DNA from: Lumnitzera littorea | Lineage: Eukaryota > Streptophyta > Magnoliopsida > Myrtales > Combretaceae | Assembly: GCA_024138015.1 (NCBI GenBank) | Contig: JAMXBB010000006.1 | Span: 76,883,320 to 76,947,319 of the forward strand | Length of the DNA: 64,000 nt | Reading direction: 5' to 3' | Shown: positions 37,662 through 48,960 of the stretch, in pieces | Layout: every line of letters starts with the position of its first letter | Numbering within the stretch: position 1 is the stretch's first letter | Program-made: the position numbers and the translations under genes | Notes under the pieces: generated by a model | The model's input: only the letters and a program-made list of their open reading frames with translations | What the model was told of the DNA's origin: nothing | The model's database searches: none

Positions 37662-39114
37662 CTGCAGGTATGCTTAAATGTCAATGAAAGCAAGGCAAGA
37701 GGAGAAATTTTTACTAAACATATTCTCTCAACAAGCCAAAAACAGTAAACTGGCAGAATCCTATTGTGGCCTTCCGCATTCGAGAATCCATCCCCATTAC
37801 TAAGAAAAATCATCACTAAATAAAAATAAAGAAAGAATCCAATCGGTAGTAGCTTCCTATTGCTAGACTATGATGTCTTATTCTCATCATTTAACAAGCC
37901 CACTGCTAACATTTTTATCACAATTAGACGATGATGCCACCAGACTTAGCATTGCATTACTATTAGTACAACTATGACCATAATTAATTCGCTGTGCCCC
38001 TCACCAGCTGACCCAGGAACTTGTACAATTGTACCCCTCTACTGGAATAGAAACTATCCAATAAGTAGAGTGCCCTAGTGGTTGGCCCAAAAAAAAAGTA
38101 GAGTGCCCTAGTGTCCTGTACGTCAGAGTCAATGAAATAGATTGGGACTCGGGTACAAGGGAAATGGAAGCTTAGGCTGCTTGTTCGGAAATTATATAGA
38201 ATGACAACACCATATCTTATATAACGTGTCGTTTGCATAATCTTTCCTGTGTACTTTTTACCTTTTATCTTTTCCATATATCAAGTGTGCGGCAAGAAGA
38301 AACAGTAAAATATCATAGTGATAGCACTCGGTTGACTAAAAATAAAAGAACAAAAAAGCGCATTAATTACAATTACTAAACAAAAACATGGAAGAAATTC
38401 AATCAAGAGCATCAAAGAGACCACAGTATCCATAACAGTAAGTTCACTTTGCATACTGCTTCAAAATTTTAAAACTTAATATGCAACAAATGGAAGCCAT
38501 TTTCCCTCTTTTTATCCCATTCAGGAAAGACCATATGTATCTCGGAACCAACATTTCTTGGAAGGGACAATAGTCAAGCACTGAAGGTACCAAGGGTCAC
38601 ACTATCATTATGTAATATATCAATTTCCAACACCCCCCACCCCAACTATAAATAGAGAGATATTGCTCCATCCTATTATATTACCATCCAACTATCAGGC
38701 GTCACTATACTGGACAATCTAGCTGCTTATCAAGCATATACCTTAGAATTCAAACAGAAAAGGATGGGGAGAAACTGGATACTCAGATGTACATTTGTGT
38801 TTCAGAAACAGTCGTAAATTCACATCATCTTGACTACCCCAAAAAGAAAATCATGTTATCTCATTTCAGGTCCGCAAATTTACTAAATATGATCAGGGAA
38901 AAAAAAATTGCTATATTGTTTTCTCTTTGACTTCTCTTTAGCATTTTCTAATCTGTCATTCACGTCACAGGGTGATCATCCCATATAAATGTGAAAGAGA
39001 AAGGAAACTCCATAATGGATAAAAGAAATGTGACATGCATATCAATTTGATCCTTTACTATAGAGTTTAACTGAAGAGGGGGAAAAAATGGTTGACAGGG
39101 CAATCATGTATTAC
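37662..39114. other. Long last intron of the pseudouridine synthase pseudogene
   Basis: 1.45 kb between exons e and f with GT (39114-39113) and AG (37663-37662) ends. A short duplication 'gtagagtgccctagtg' occurs at about 38065 and 38098. Confidence 0.6.
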
Positions 39115-39250
39115 CTGATGTTTTTGGCTAGTACAAGGACGTAGTTTGACCCAAGAACAACCATTTATTCGGTCACACCTCTTGTGAAGCTTCTAAGGCT
39201 GACTGACAAGCCAAGATAACCCTTTCCGTCTTCCCATCATTAAGGAGCAC
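39115..39250 (-). other. Pseudouridine synthase pseudogene, exon e (internal deletion)
   Basis: Starts after acceptor gaattcag and ends CATCAG|gtaatac. VLLNDGKTERVILA...EASQE is followed, after a deletion of roughly nine codons and a frame change near 39175, by INGCSWVKLRPCTSQKHQ. The lost piece is the family's A-x-T-E-Y segment. Confidence 0.85.
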
Positions 39251-39327
39251 CTGAATTCAGTTGTCAAAGGCAATTGGAAGAGATGGTTTTATAGTCGTTG
39301 CATATTTATGCATGGGCATGCATGCAC

Positions 39328-39375
<48 letters not shown>

Positions 39376-39386
39376 GAGAGAGAGAC
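39328..39386. repeat. (GT)n(GA)n compound microsatellite
   Basis: A GT run followed directly by a GA run, in the intron between exons d and e. Confidence 0.95.
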
Positions 39387-39409
39387 GAGAGGGAGGGAGG
39401 AAGGGAAAC

Positions 39410-39511
39410 CTTGGAAAGTGGAGCAAAAATTACGCCTTCTTTTTCCTTCAGAGAGCCAATAACTAGTGCCCAATAGCTCTGATAGGTTGCCTTACACGCA
39501 TCATTCCTTGC
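39410..39511 (-). other. Pseudouridine synthase pseudogene, exon d
   Basis: 102 bp, starting after acceptor caaatatag and ending at a GT donor. It encodes ARNDACKATYQSYWALVIGS then LKEKEGVIFAPLSK, with no stop. Family members have P where L stands in GS-L-KEKEG. Confidence 0.85.
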
Positions 39512-39741
39512 CTATATTTGCACATCATGTCTGCAGGGACAAATGTGCACAGAACTCAGATAAAGATCACATCCGCGTTATCGCTACATTAGGTTACAAG
39601 TTATACAAGATGACACTTATCACCTTGTACTTGTAAGTAGTGAATGTCAAGTAAGAAGGGAGAGAAGAGGAGAGAGGGAGGGGAGGAGGGGTTGGGGTGT
39701 GAAAAAAAAAGAGTCAATGGGCATAATAATGAGATTATTAC

Positions 39742-39858
39742 CTTGCACAAAGACACAGTTTTGTTTCCATCACTGACGAGCCACCGAAGTTGATCTATAC
39801 TTTCTTTTGTTCTTCCCAGTAAGAGAATGCCACTGCTCTCTCAATCAAGATGATGCAC
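39742..39858 (-). other. Pseudouridine synthase pseudogene, exon c (active site, broken)
   Basis: 117 bp between acceptor tttcaatag and donor gtaataatc. The family motif HRLDRESSG reads HHLD, stop, ESSG: the catalytic Asp is kept, the first Arg is His and the second Arg codon is TGA (39841-39843). The exon then continues GILLLGRTKESIDQLRW and ends SLCK. Confidence 0.9.
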
Positions 39859-40233
39859 CTATTGAAATTTCAACAAGGGGAAACAATGAATGGCTACATA
39901 ATAAAATTACCAGACCAAGAGGTCTTGATACCCAGAGTTTAAATTTACTAAGAAAAATAGCGAAAAACTTCAACTCACAACTCAAGAATAAAGTTTTTCT
40001 TTGTTAGAGGTGCGGAGATTCATAGATTTAATTTAAATGAATAAAAACCATGATAAAACAGGTAGAACTGTCTTTGCAAAAATTTCATAAATGGGTACCA
40101 CCAAACTCAGATTAGGGAAAAACTGAATTTGTGATTGACTAATTGGAAAATAAATAAATAAATAAATAAGATTTAGGGAGGGTAGTAAAAAACATTGACA
40201 GGCAACACGAGGAGAAAAAGAATGATATTTTAC

Positions 40234-40314
40234 CAACTTTGGACCTTCATCATAACCATATGACAATGCTGCAGCAGCCAATATGTCCATACTATTGTGA
40301 ACCGGCATACTTCC
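40234..40314 (-). other. Pseudouridine synthase pseudogene, exon b
   Basis: 81 bp between acceptor tcattttag and donor gtaaaatatc. It encodes GSMPVHNSMDILAAAALSYG followed by YDEGPKL, which leads into the active-site HRLD motif at the start of the next exon. This exon is undamaged. Confidence 0.88.
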
Positions 40315-40400
40315 CTAAAATGAAAGAGCAAAAGTGAATAAAAAGAAGTGGCAATGCTGATAGCTACTATAGGTAATGGTGTTCAATGAAACATTCTTAC

Positions 40401-40448
40401 CTTGATAGGCAATCTGGTGGGGTTATTTAGCACAATTATGGCTGAATC
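40401..40448 (-). other. Pseudouridine synthase pseudogene, exon a
   Basis: 48 bp between acceptor ttttcag and donor gtaagaatg, translating DSAIIVLNNPTRLPIK, the 'D-x-IIVLNKP-x-LPVK' strand that begins the catalytic domain. K is replaced by N in NKP. It is the most upstream exon I can find. Confidence 0.85.
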
Positions 40449-40714
40449 CTGAAAAGTTATTTACAGTATGTAAACCAAGCAAATAGGCAATATATATGCT
40501 GGAACTAAAATACAATAGCTATATAGCATCTCATTAGCTGGTAAAGAAAGAAGCAAATTAATCTGAGTGGGAGTTAAGGAGTAAAAATTTCAGTTAAGTT
40601 CTTGATAGACAGCCTGCTTGAAATCGATGTCCACCAAAATTTTGTTTCATTTTCACACGGCAGATATTACTTATTATCAATGAACAAGACAATTTAGAAC
40701 TAGGATGTTATCGC

Positions 40715-41595
40715 TAATGTTGTCAAACCCCGTTGAGGGGATTGACCTAAGTATGTGAGAGGGCTAGAGGGTTGAATCAGGTTCAATCAAGAGTCAAACC
40801 GGGGTAAAAAAAGTTAAAATATAACTCATGATTTTAATTTTCAATATATGTACATTTATATTAATTCTCAAATGTTCTTTCATGTACTAAAGTTTGATAT
40901 AGGCCTATGTTATTTGATTATTATCTATGTATATATTACATATTTAAGAAAATATGGTTCTTCTATTGGCTATGACTATTTGATTCAATTAGACCCATAC
41001 ATCAAAACATTATTCATTTTATAATAAAACTTTATGTATTTTGCTTGTATCCTTTTGTTCCCTTCTTTTTTTTTTTTAAGAAAAAAACAAGTGAAAGGAA
41101 AAGAAATAAAAAAGAGAATGATGGTAAATTGAAAATGGCGTGGAAAAGAAACAACATTACTAGGAGTCCATTAAATGAAGAAACAGGAAAGGATATTGAA
41201 AGCATAAATGTTATTTTGACTTTTGAGTTGTCCCACATCGTTTCTTTACCACCATGCCCTGCAGTGGATAGCATATAAATGCCAACTATTAGTGCATTCC
41301 TCTATCGGTACACATGAATGCATTCTTCAATAAGGGCTGACCAATTTTATATGGCAGCCCAACAAAGTAATTATGGTTTTTGTATGAGGGATCTGATTGC
41401 ACTTAGGAGCCACGAACCTAGTCGGACTAGCAGGTTGGCTGTTTGATTGCCTAAGTTACCCGAGCTCATCTGGGCTGATGTTAAAAAGGTTTTAGGTAGT
41501 GGGTTGGCCGTCAACTTGGGTAATCCCAGTTCAATTAAGACCGTTCCTTGTTCAATCCAATTGATCTGATCGGGCCAGTCTGGTTTAAACATTGA
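40715..41595. mobile_element. Possible hAT-like non-autonomous element
   Basis: The ends are roughly inverted: left taatgttgtcaaacc, right (reverse complement) tcaatgtttaaacc. The flanks ttatcgc (40708-40714) and ttatagc (41596-41602) differ at one base and could be a decayed target duplication. Subterminal blocks (40730-40805 and 41400-41590) are rich in 'ggttcaat', 'gttga' and 'ccaattgatctgatcggg', typical of plant hAT MITE-like elements. No transposase is seen; the open frames inside (41032-41278) are low-complexity and opposite-strand mirrors of each other. Confidence 0.45.
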
Positions 41596-41602
41596 TTATA
41601 GC

Positions 41603-42290
41603 AAACTGAACTCTAGAGTCTCCATGGAGAGAGAAAGAAAAAGCCTCGATATGAGCATCATTGAAAGCTGTCGCATACAAAGTTAATATGTTGGAAGCTC
41701 CACAACAAGCCCCCACATGTAAAGAAGAAAAAAAAAATGCCGTACATTCCAAACCACAAACAAAGAAGCTCGTGAATCCGGAATCACACCAGAAAAGCTG
41801 CAAGTCATAAAAGATCTGTTGGAGGACCTAGACAAGCTATTTCAATCCCAACAATTCATGAATTCTTCATTTTCTCACAACCAAAATGTGTACTGCTCCT
41901 TGCTGCTTTTTCTTCTATTTTCATCTTCATGGATCCTCAATTTTGGAGCTTCTAATAACATGACTGAATCATTTACCATGTCTTTGCTTATAGTCCTTGT
42001 GCAGGGAACAAGAAAAATAAAATTGCTGACGGTTCACTTTCCTTAATAGCCAAAAGGATCTATCCAAGTCTTACCCCCCACTATGTCTCCACAATGTTCT
42101 TCATGTACCAAACTTATCTAGCATCTTGTGTCCATAAGTAAACTCACACATGATTCAAAATGTCAAGTTAACTTCTACACTTCATATTTTGAATTTCAGG
42201 ATCTCAACTTGGGGATGACAACTGGCACTGCTAAAACTATCAATAGACTATATCCTTGAAGGACTAAACTCCAGAATAATCTGTTTCCGT
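41603..42290 (+). pseudogene. Ty1/Copia gag-protease fragment
   Basis: The plus strand shows the end of a copia gag zinc knuckle (ICWKLHNKPPHVKK near 41685-41725; the motif usually reads CWKLHGKP). It is followed by the protease active-site region SSSWILNFGASNNMTESF (about 41929-41982), where the family reads W(I/V)xDSGAxxHMT, and then DGSLSLIA-like sequence after a frameshift near 42025. The catalytic Asp-Ser-Gly is NFG here, so the protease is dead. Later text resembles the gag-pre-integrase domain with several stops. No RT or LTR is seen; the fragment ends where the LINE begins. Confidence 0.75.
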
Positions 42291-42292
42291 AG

Positions 42293-43440
42293 TTTTTTGG
42301 GTAAAATGAGTTATTTTTATTATTAGTAGCAGTAGAAAGAAGAGATTGTTACAAAGATAGGAAGCACACAGGATGCTTAAAAGATCAGTCTGAACCTCAA
42401 GGACAAAAGGATGCCAAGGTTGATAAATGGCAATAAAACTTGGAGCTTCCTAGAAAAGAAAACATATAGAAATATACAAAATTACAAAAGGCAGGAGAAA
42501 ATAGTCCTCAATAAGTCTTCCACTGAAGGAGTTGGGTCACTGTCACCAACATGGCGACCGTTTCTTTCTTCCCACATATAATAACACACAACAGCTATGA
42601 CTTTCTTACACTAGAATCACCATCCTGTTAACGGAAGAAAATCAGAAATAGCATTTATAGACAAGGGACCTTTGTAGGCCAATTCAAAAACATCTCAACC
42701 CTTATTTAAACTTCCACAGTAACTCACATTTCAAAAAATGGCGGTCGTGATTTTTCACTGCCCTGCAGTAGAGGAAACAGCAATCTGAGGAGATCAAACC
42801 CCAAGCCGTCGGCTTGTCTATGTTATAAAGTCTTTCTTGAGCAATTAGCCATAAAATAAAAGCATGCCTAGGCATTGAAAAATTGCTCCAAATAGTGGGA
42901 AACCAACCAACTTTTGAAGATCTCTCTCTATCAAGATCATATGCATGTTTGATAGAAAGTTCTTAGGTTTATCATTCCAGTAAAGTTTGTCACATCGGCT
43001 TATCATCGGCAGTCTGTTCAGGGTTCCAAACTCAACTGTGGCAACTAAACATGAAGGTTGCGCTCGTTGTGAGACTTAACCCAACACTTTACCGCATAAG
43101 CAGACAACAACCATGCACCACTTGTATTTGTCACAAGTAGATTGGCTTTAAGGTACCAAAACCCAAGCTGACATCTCCATAATAGGCCAATCCCATTCAA
43201 AACCATTAACAGAAGAGCATAAACCAATCTCTTTAGGCCATCCAACTTTAATGGTAATTCTTTCTCCAAGCCAACCCACTAAGGGACTGTAGGTGCCATG
43301 GGTCATACCAATATAATAATATGGCATCTCCATTCCCGCCTTCCCATTTCATGAGCTGAAGCGCAAGAGTTCTAGATTATAATATCTTTCTCCAAACCTA
43401 AGATTCATTATTAGGGAGCATGATGTGCCAAAAGTTGCAA
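42293..43440 (-). mobile_element. LINE (plant L1 type) 3' part, copy 1
   Basis: The minus strand carries the 3' end of a LINE ORF2, the zf-RVT domain: FSMPRHAFILWLIAQERLY, then WGLISSDCCFLYCRAVKNH (about 42730-42890). Upstream, a pre-zf-RVT section has the NGDAILLYWYDPWH pattern near 43320. Frames are broken by stops and shifts. The 3' tail resembles copy 2 ('ggatgcc(a)aggttgat' versus 'ggatgcttaggtcgatg'), so both derive from one family. No endonuclease or RT core is present, so it is 5'-truncated at about 43440. Confidence 0.75.
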
Positions 43441-43489
43441 CCCCTTAATATCTCATATTTAATCTAACATTTTTTAGGTTAAGGTAAGA

Positions 43490-44073
43490 ATTTTTTTTTC
43501 TTTTTTTCTTTTTTCATTAAAAAAAAAAGAATATAAGAAGAATACACAAGAAGCAAATAAGAATCCTACTAGATCGACAAAAGCATCAAAAAACAAAAGG
43601 ATGCTTAGGTCGATGAAGTGGCCCTCCAACTCAAAAGCTTCCTACAAAACAAAGGACAAAAATCACAATAAAACTTCCACAAGTTAAGCAAGCCCCCCAA
43701 CACAACATTCATTTCTCTCCCTCTACAAAAAATAACAACCAGCAGCAAGAGCTCTCTTTTGTTTGCCATCACAAGGATTATAAGAAGAAGAAAGTAGTAA
43801 AAATAAGGAAGAAAGACTAGAAGGTATTTGTCCTTTCTAGTGTAAAGCATCCTCCACTCCTCACCATAAAGCCATCAAGTATTCACATTCCAAAATAAGG
43901 TTCTTGTGAGATTGCCCTTCACTTCTACAAAGGTAGCAGCTATTGGAGCTTGCTACTCCTAAGGTTACAAGCTTATTTAGAGTATAAGGTATCTTGTTTG
44001 CCATAAGCCATAAAATAAAAGCATGTTTGGATAAAGTCTTATTCCAAACTATTGAGCACCAATCAACCTTAGC
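43490..44073 (-). mobile_element. LINE copy 2, 3' part left of the LTR insertion
   Basis: Begins at a T-rich run on the plus strand (43492-43514), which is the poly(A) tail of a minus-strand LINE. It contains a second zf-RVT domain (SKHAFILWLMANKI, then ASSNSCYLC, about 43900-44040). It is cut at 44073 by the family-A solo LTR; the target sequence ttagc is duplicated at 44069-44073 and 47386-47390. Confidence 0.75.
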
Positions 44074-45381
44074 TGTAAATCTTAGAAAATCGATAGTTTG
44101 AACCCTAATTTAAGTTCGAATGTCCTAAACTATGTAATAAGTCGATAAGACTAGTAACAATAAAAGATTATGAAATTTAATAAATCGAATATAACACCGA
44201 TAATAAAACTTTAGAAATTGATCGAAACTCTAAATCGCGTACTAAAACCTTAAAACTGATTTATGCATCATTAATCAAAATTGAACCCGAATTTAATCGA
44301 AACCTTAAAACTATAACTATAAACCCATAAAATAGTTTAATATTACTCAATAGTGATATAATTATAATCGATTGCAATTATCGACTAGATCGCTTATTCG
44401 TATAAAATTTTAACGAAATTGGTACAATAACTTGTAAAAATTATAATTATAATAAGTACCAATTAAATTGATAAGTTTTTACAAAAATTTCACAATTAAT
44501 TTATGATGAGTATTGTTATGATTTATATGTTTAGAAAAATTATATATATTTATTTTTAATTTTTATTTTCTTCCTTTTTCTTTTTCTCTTTTCTTTCTTT
44601 TCTTCTTTTCCTTTGGCTACTATGTCCTGCAAACAAGAAAAAAAAAATCAGAAACATAGCAGCCCATGTGATCAAATTAAAATGCCAAGTGTTGCTATAT
44701 AATGAAAGAAAAATTGAAAATGATTAGCTTATCCTATCTTCATTAATGTATAGATTAGGTTAGTTATTTTATTTGTTTTTTTTTTCCTTTATAATTGCTA
44801 GACACGTGAAGATAAAGAAGAGGAAAAATTTGAAACAAAAACAGTACAAAATCAAAACAATCGAAAAGAAGAAGGAAAAGAAAAATTTATGGAAATCAAA
44901 CTACAAAAAACGTGAAGAAGAAAGAAGAAAAGAAGAAGAAGAAGGAAGAAAAAAAGAAGAAAAAAAATAAAAAATAATAGGTAAATAAAATTATTTTGTA
45001 GTATAGATGTATATTATATAGTATGTATATGTATATATGTAGTATTTGTATTGTATTTTAGTAAATATAACATTACTATTACATATATATATGCATAAGT
45101 AATTAAATTGAGATATATATGTATGTATAAAGATATGTATGTATACATATATATACATAGGTATAATATATAGTAGGCGTATGTAGTATGTATTTATAAG
45201 ATTACATATAATATGTATTAAGTATTTTTACAAAGAAGTTAGATATATATATATATATATGTACATGTGAAACACTTTGGATGTATATATGTATTCAAAT
45301 TTATTTTCATATGTGTATATATATAAATATGTAGTCGTATAGTATATATGTAGTTATATATTCATATATACATAATTTACA

Positions 45382-45416
<35 letters not shown>

Positions 45417-47385
45417 ACATAGATTATATGTATAACATATAGTATACATATTGTATATCGAATATTAAGTAAGTACTATATATAATATAATAATATTTAC
45501 TAAATAAAATAAATTCATAATTATGTGAGAAGTAGGTATATATATATATATAATACCGTAAATTAGGAATTACTCATTAAAGTAAAATTATAAAATTTAT
45601 CAAATATAGTATAAGTCTATATATATATGTATATGTCGTGAAATATAATGAGTAATAAGAAAATAATGAATAATAAAAATAATAATAGCAATAATAATAA
45701 TAATAATAATTGTAATAAGACTAAATTCTCAAAAATCGAAAAATTATGCTTAAAATAATTAAAATATCAATTATATGATTTAAATAATTATTAAATCATA
45801 AATATATTAAGAAAAAGCTAAAATTAATATTTTATAATTTTTAAACTAAAATAATAAATTTTGTGATATTTTTTATATCACAATTCAAACTGTGAATCAC
45901 AATGTCCAAAACGGACCTCGTTACGAAAAAATACGCTTAAAAACAATCAAAATGGACTATAAGTTTATAATGATTCGAGCTAAAACGAAAAAGTTACACG
46001 CGATTTAATAAAAAGCTCAAATTGACAATTTCGCGTAATTAGGTGAAGTAAACGTTACAAATTATGATACTAGTTTAGCTTTAAATTCCCAAACTTACAA
46101 ATTTTTATTATTCTCAAGTGATTTTGATATAGACTCTGAGTTGTCACCAGATTACTATGACCCTTGAGTCAGCTATGGCTAAGTAAGTTTTTCCTAATGA
46201 TTCCATATTTGTTTGTATTTGTAGTTAGTGAATATAAGTTATGATTGATAAATGAATGTGTATATGATTGGGTTATACTTGTGTATGATAATTATTGTTA
46301 ATGGTGAATTTACTTTAAATTACAATAATGTATTGATTATTGCATAATAGATTTACTAAGAATTGATTGTTTATAACTTGGAATGATCACTGAATAAATA
46401 AGACTAAGTTTTATTCAACTACAAATGTTAACTTGGATCACGCATAATCATGCACCGCATAACTAATTCCAGAAGTCACATTACACAGAGGTAACGAGAG
46501 GCCATACGTGGGTTGATTATTGATTGTTATAGATTTCGTATGGTGCACACGTGCAATATGACTTTATCTTAGCCCGCGGAATGACTAAGTATTGGAGGCG
46601 CCAACCGCCTAACTAAGGGTCGAGTCTAGAGGCCTTCGTTTAGGGGTGAGTAAGGGCTGCATGAATCTATTCATAATCATATGAAGAACTCGTTTTGATA
46701 AAACTGATAATGGATATACCATTACATTTTTAATATGAAAGGCGGAGTTTCGTTATGAGATAAGTTCTAATATGATACCCGGATCCGACTATACTGATAT
46801 ATCTCCAACCTTGACTTTAAAGGACGTTAAGTCTGAGTTACATGCAGTACTTAGTTACTTGCATGTATTTGTTTGGTATACTAATTAACATGCATTCATT
46901 TGATTGAACTTAATTATTATATAACTTGATTGTTGTATGGTTAAGGGAAATAATTTCATTAAGCTAATTAACTTATACCCTTGTAGTCTTCTTTCGTAGG
47001 CTGATTTATTTGTGGAGTCGGGCTGTTGCATGCCTGAGGTTAGTCTTCTACATGGGGTCAATGTGAGAGCTATATGTGATCAGAGAGTATTTTTGATAGT
47101 TTATAGAGTTAAATATGTAATCAATATACTGGTTTAACTTAAGATATGGTTCAGACTTCTTATTTATAAATTCTTATATAAATAGACCATGTGTTATGTT
47201 TTTATAATTTATTATTTATCATGAAATGATATTACTTATACTTACACACTCTCGGTAGTTAGTTATAACTATAGCTGTAGTCTTGTGTATCGTATAAAAG
47301 GGTCATCGATTGTAAGGAAATTCAATCTGCAATCATTTGTATGGTATACGGTGACTGCCACGACTAGCCCCCTTACGTCGTGACA
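44074..47385 (-). mobile_element. Family-A solo LTR, longest copy (3.3 kb), TSD ttagc
   Basis: On the plus strand it runs from TGTAAATCTT (44074) to CGTGACA (47385); read on the minus strand it is TGTCACGACG...TTTACA. The perfect 5-bp duplication ttagc flanks it, inside a LINE. It keeps the complete AT-rich middle (about 44990-46020) that is missing from the 22-kb and 33-kb copies, including TA runs and an AAT run (45668-45712). No gag-pol is present, as expected of a solo LTR. The open frame at 44773-44970 is a lysine/glutamate-rich low-complexity artefact. Confidence 0.93.
45668..45712. repeat. (AAT)n trinucleotide run
   Basis: AAT/ATA units with a few interruptions inside the longest family-A LTR. 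Confidence 0.85.
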
Positions 47386-47390
47386 TTAGC

Positions 47391-48960
47391 AGTAGATCCT
47401 CTAGCTAATTAATACGCTCAACTGATAGATAAGCCCTTAGACGGCTTACCTATCAAAACCAACTTGTTTGAACAGCTGAATTAGGCTTTAGATTACTAAG
47501 GGTAAAGCTGATACTTACACAAAGTGGTCCATCATGCCATTCCAACATGTGTCGTTGATAAAAGAGTATACTCCTCTCATAGATCCTAATCGAATTGAGA
47601 TCTTCCTATTACACAATGCAAGGGTGTAAGGTCACGTACTCCACATCCTACTCCAAATTTCATGTCATATAAAAGCCTTTCACATCCATTTCTAGCATTC
47701 GCTACTCACATATCCTACTCTAAATTCCAACAGGACCTCTTAAAGTTCTATTAGACACAAGTCTCTTTAACGGAGTGATCTTCAATGGCTTTTTCTTTTC
47801 AACAAGTTTATCACTTTCATTAACCCTTTCAATCAGATTTCTTCCCTATAGTACCCTAACTAAAACAACCAGGAAGAATGAATTCAGCAACAAATGATAC
47901 CTGATCAATGGATGAACAAATTGATGACGAGTATGTCACCAAGTGAGAAGCCTAATAAATGCAAGATCTCTTCCTTACTAACATTTGCGTACCACAATGT
48001 TTGCCTTTTCCTTTGACTCGCAACTAAGCCACAAATAACTTAAAGTTCGAGTGGCCCCCACCTAATGAGAGAAACAAAAGGAAAATCACTTTTTGCAAAG
48101 ATTAAGACATAATGAACAAAGTGAAGATTGGTAAGTTTTTCTCATTTATGCTTTTAATGAAACTTCCTTGAACCCAATTTTCCCTCATTATACAAGAAAT
48201 GAGCTCCATTACTATCACAAATAGATAAAGAAAGATAGGATCCCTTGATGAAGGCCATGACAACCATTTTCTTCATTTAGATTCAATGAGAACTTAAGGA
48301 TGGTCACATGTCACATGACTTAATGTGTGAAATGAAAAGGCATGTCCATGACCCTTGGAGTTGCTTAAGGAAACACTAAAACACATTGTCATATGCCCCC
48401 ATAATATCAAATTTAATAGTGCATCTCAAACATTTTGTAATCTTATGATGTTAAGTAGGAATTCTTGAGCAACCAAAGCTATATCAACAATTCTCTTAGA
48501 CCCCATAAAAGTTGTATGTTCTTTCCTTACTAAGTAAGGGGTGATAAGCTTGGTTCTTTCAACCAAAATCTAAAATACATTTGTATAACATATTACAGCA
48601 CACAATAGGCCGATATTAAGTTACAGAAGATTGATCCTTAACCTTAAGGATAGGAGTTAGCACTATGTATTCAATGGATTTAAGGATTTTCCTAGACACA
48701 AAGAAATCCTTTACTACTAAAATACCTCCCACCAAAGGTATCCCAAGTATTTCTAAATAAAAATCACATTATAACCATTGAGCCTAAGGGCATTATCTTT
48801 CACAAGCAACCAAGAAGTTTCCTTGACCTCTTGACCATTAATAGGCCTTACTAATCCTTCCCAATAAGAGCTACAATATATTTTTGCTATTAAAGCTTTA
48901 AGCAATGTTATCAAAAGTGAATACTTCAAAGCAAAGCACATAGATGCACCTTATGGATGT
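47391..48960 (-). mobile_element. LINE copy 2, RT-containing part right of the LTR insertion
   Basis: The minus strand continues the split LINE with a decayed reverse transcriptase. Seen are SIEYIVLTPILKVKD (about 48640-48690), YRPIVCCNMLYKCI (about 48580-48630; the family motif is YRPIACCNVLYKC) and KFDIMGAYDNV (about 48385-48420, with the RT block-A Asp). Several stops and shifts show it is dead. No endonuclease domain is found, and it is 5'-truncated at about 48960, just before the Gypsy element. Confidence 0.75.

Larger units (their letters stand above)
37271..40448 (-). pseudogene. RNA pseudouridine synthase (RluA family, plant organellar type) pseudogene
   Basis: Five exons on the minus strand encode parts of a plant RluA-type pseudouridine synthase, most like the plant 'RNA pseudouridine synthase 3/4, mitochondrial' group, which converts uridine to pseudouridine in organellar RNA. 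Seen in order: DSAIIVLNNPTRLPIK; GSMPVHNSMDILAAAALSYG; the active-site exon; an exon with YWALVIGS; VLLNDGKTERVILA with CSWVKLRP; and a terminal exon with LRVHCAEALGTPIVGDYKY. Introns keep GT...AG ends and phase 0. Lesions: a TGA directly after the catalytic Asp (39841-39843), a deletion with frameshift in the fourth exon block, a TAA in the last exon (about 37576) and a frameshift near 37480. The N-terminal S4-like part is not found upstream, where a hAT-like element and Copia DNA begin. Confidence 0.9.

Noticed and set aside
37271..37816. 181-codon open frame taken as one protein
   Set aside because: Only its last ~75 codons are in the pseudouridine synthase frame; the first part is out of frame and spans an intron-exon border.
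39261..39476. Plus-strand open frame with RERERERE
   Set aside because: Created by the GT/GA microsatellite and antisense to pseudouridine synthase exon d.
41032..41278. Two overlapping opposite-strand open frames
   Set aside because: Mirror readings of the same DNA inside a hAT-like element, with a poly-K/F run; no family match.
43045..43333. Short minus-strand frames read as a membrane protein
   Set aside because: They are pieces of the LINE region just before zf-RVT, read in several frames.
44773..44970. Lysine/glutamate-rich open frame
   Set aside because: Low-complexity AAG/GAA repeats of the family-A LTR; the same stretch occurs in the 22-kb and 33-kb copies.
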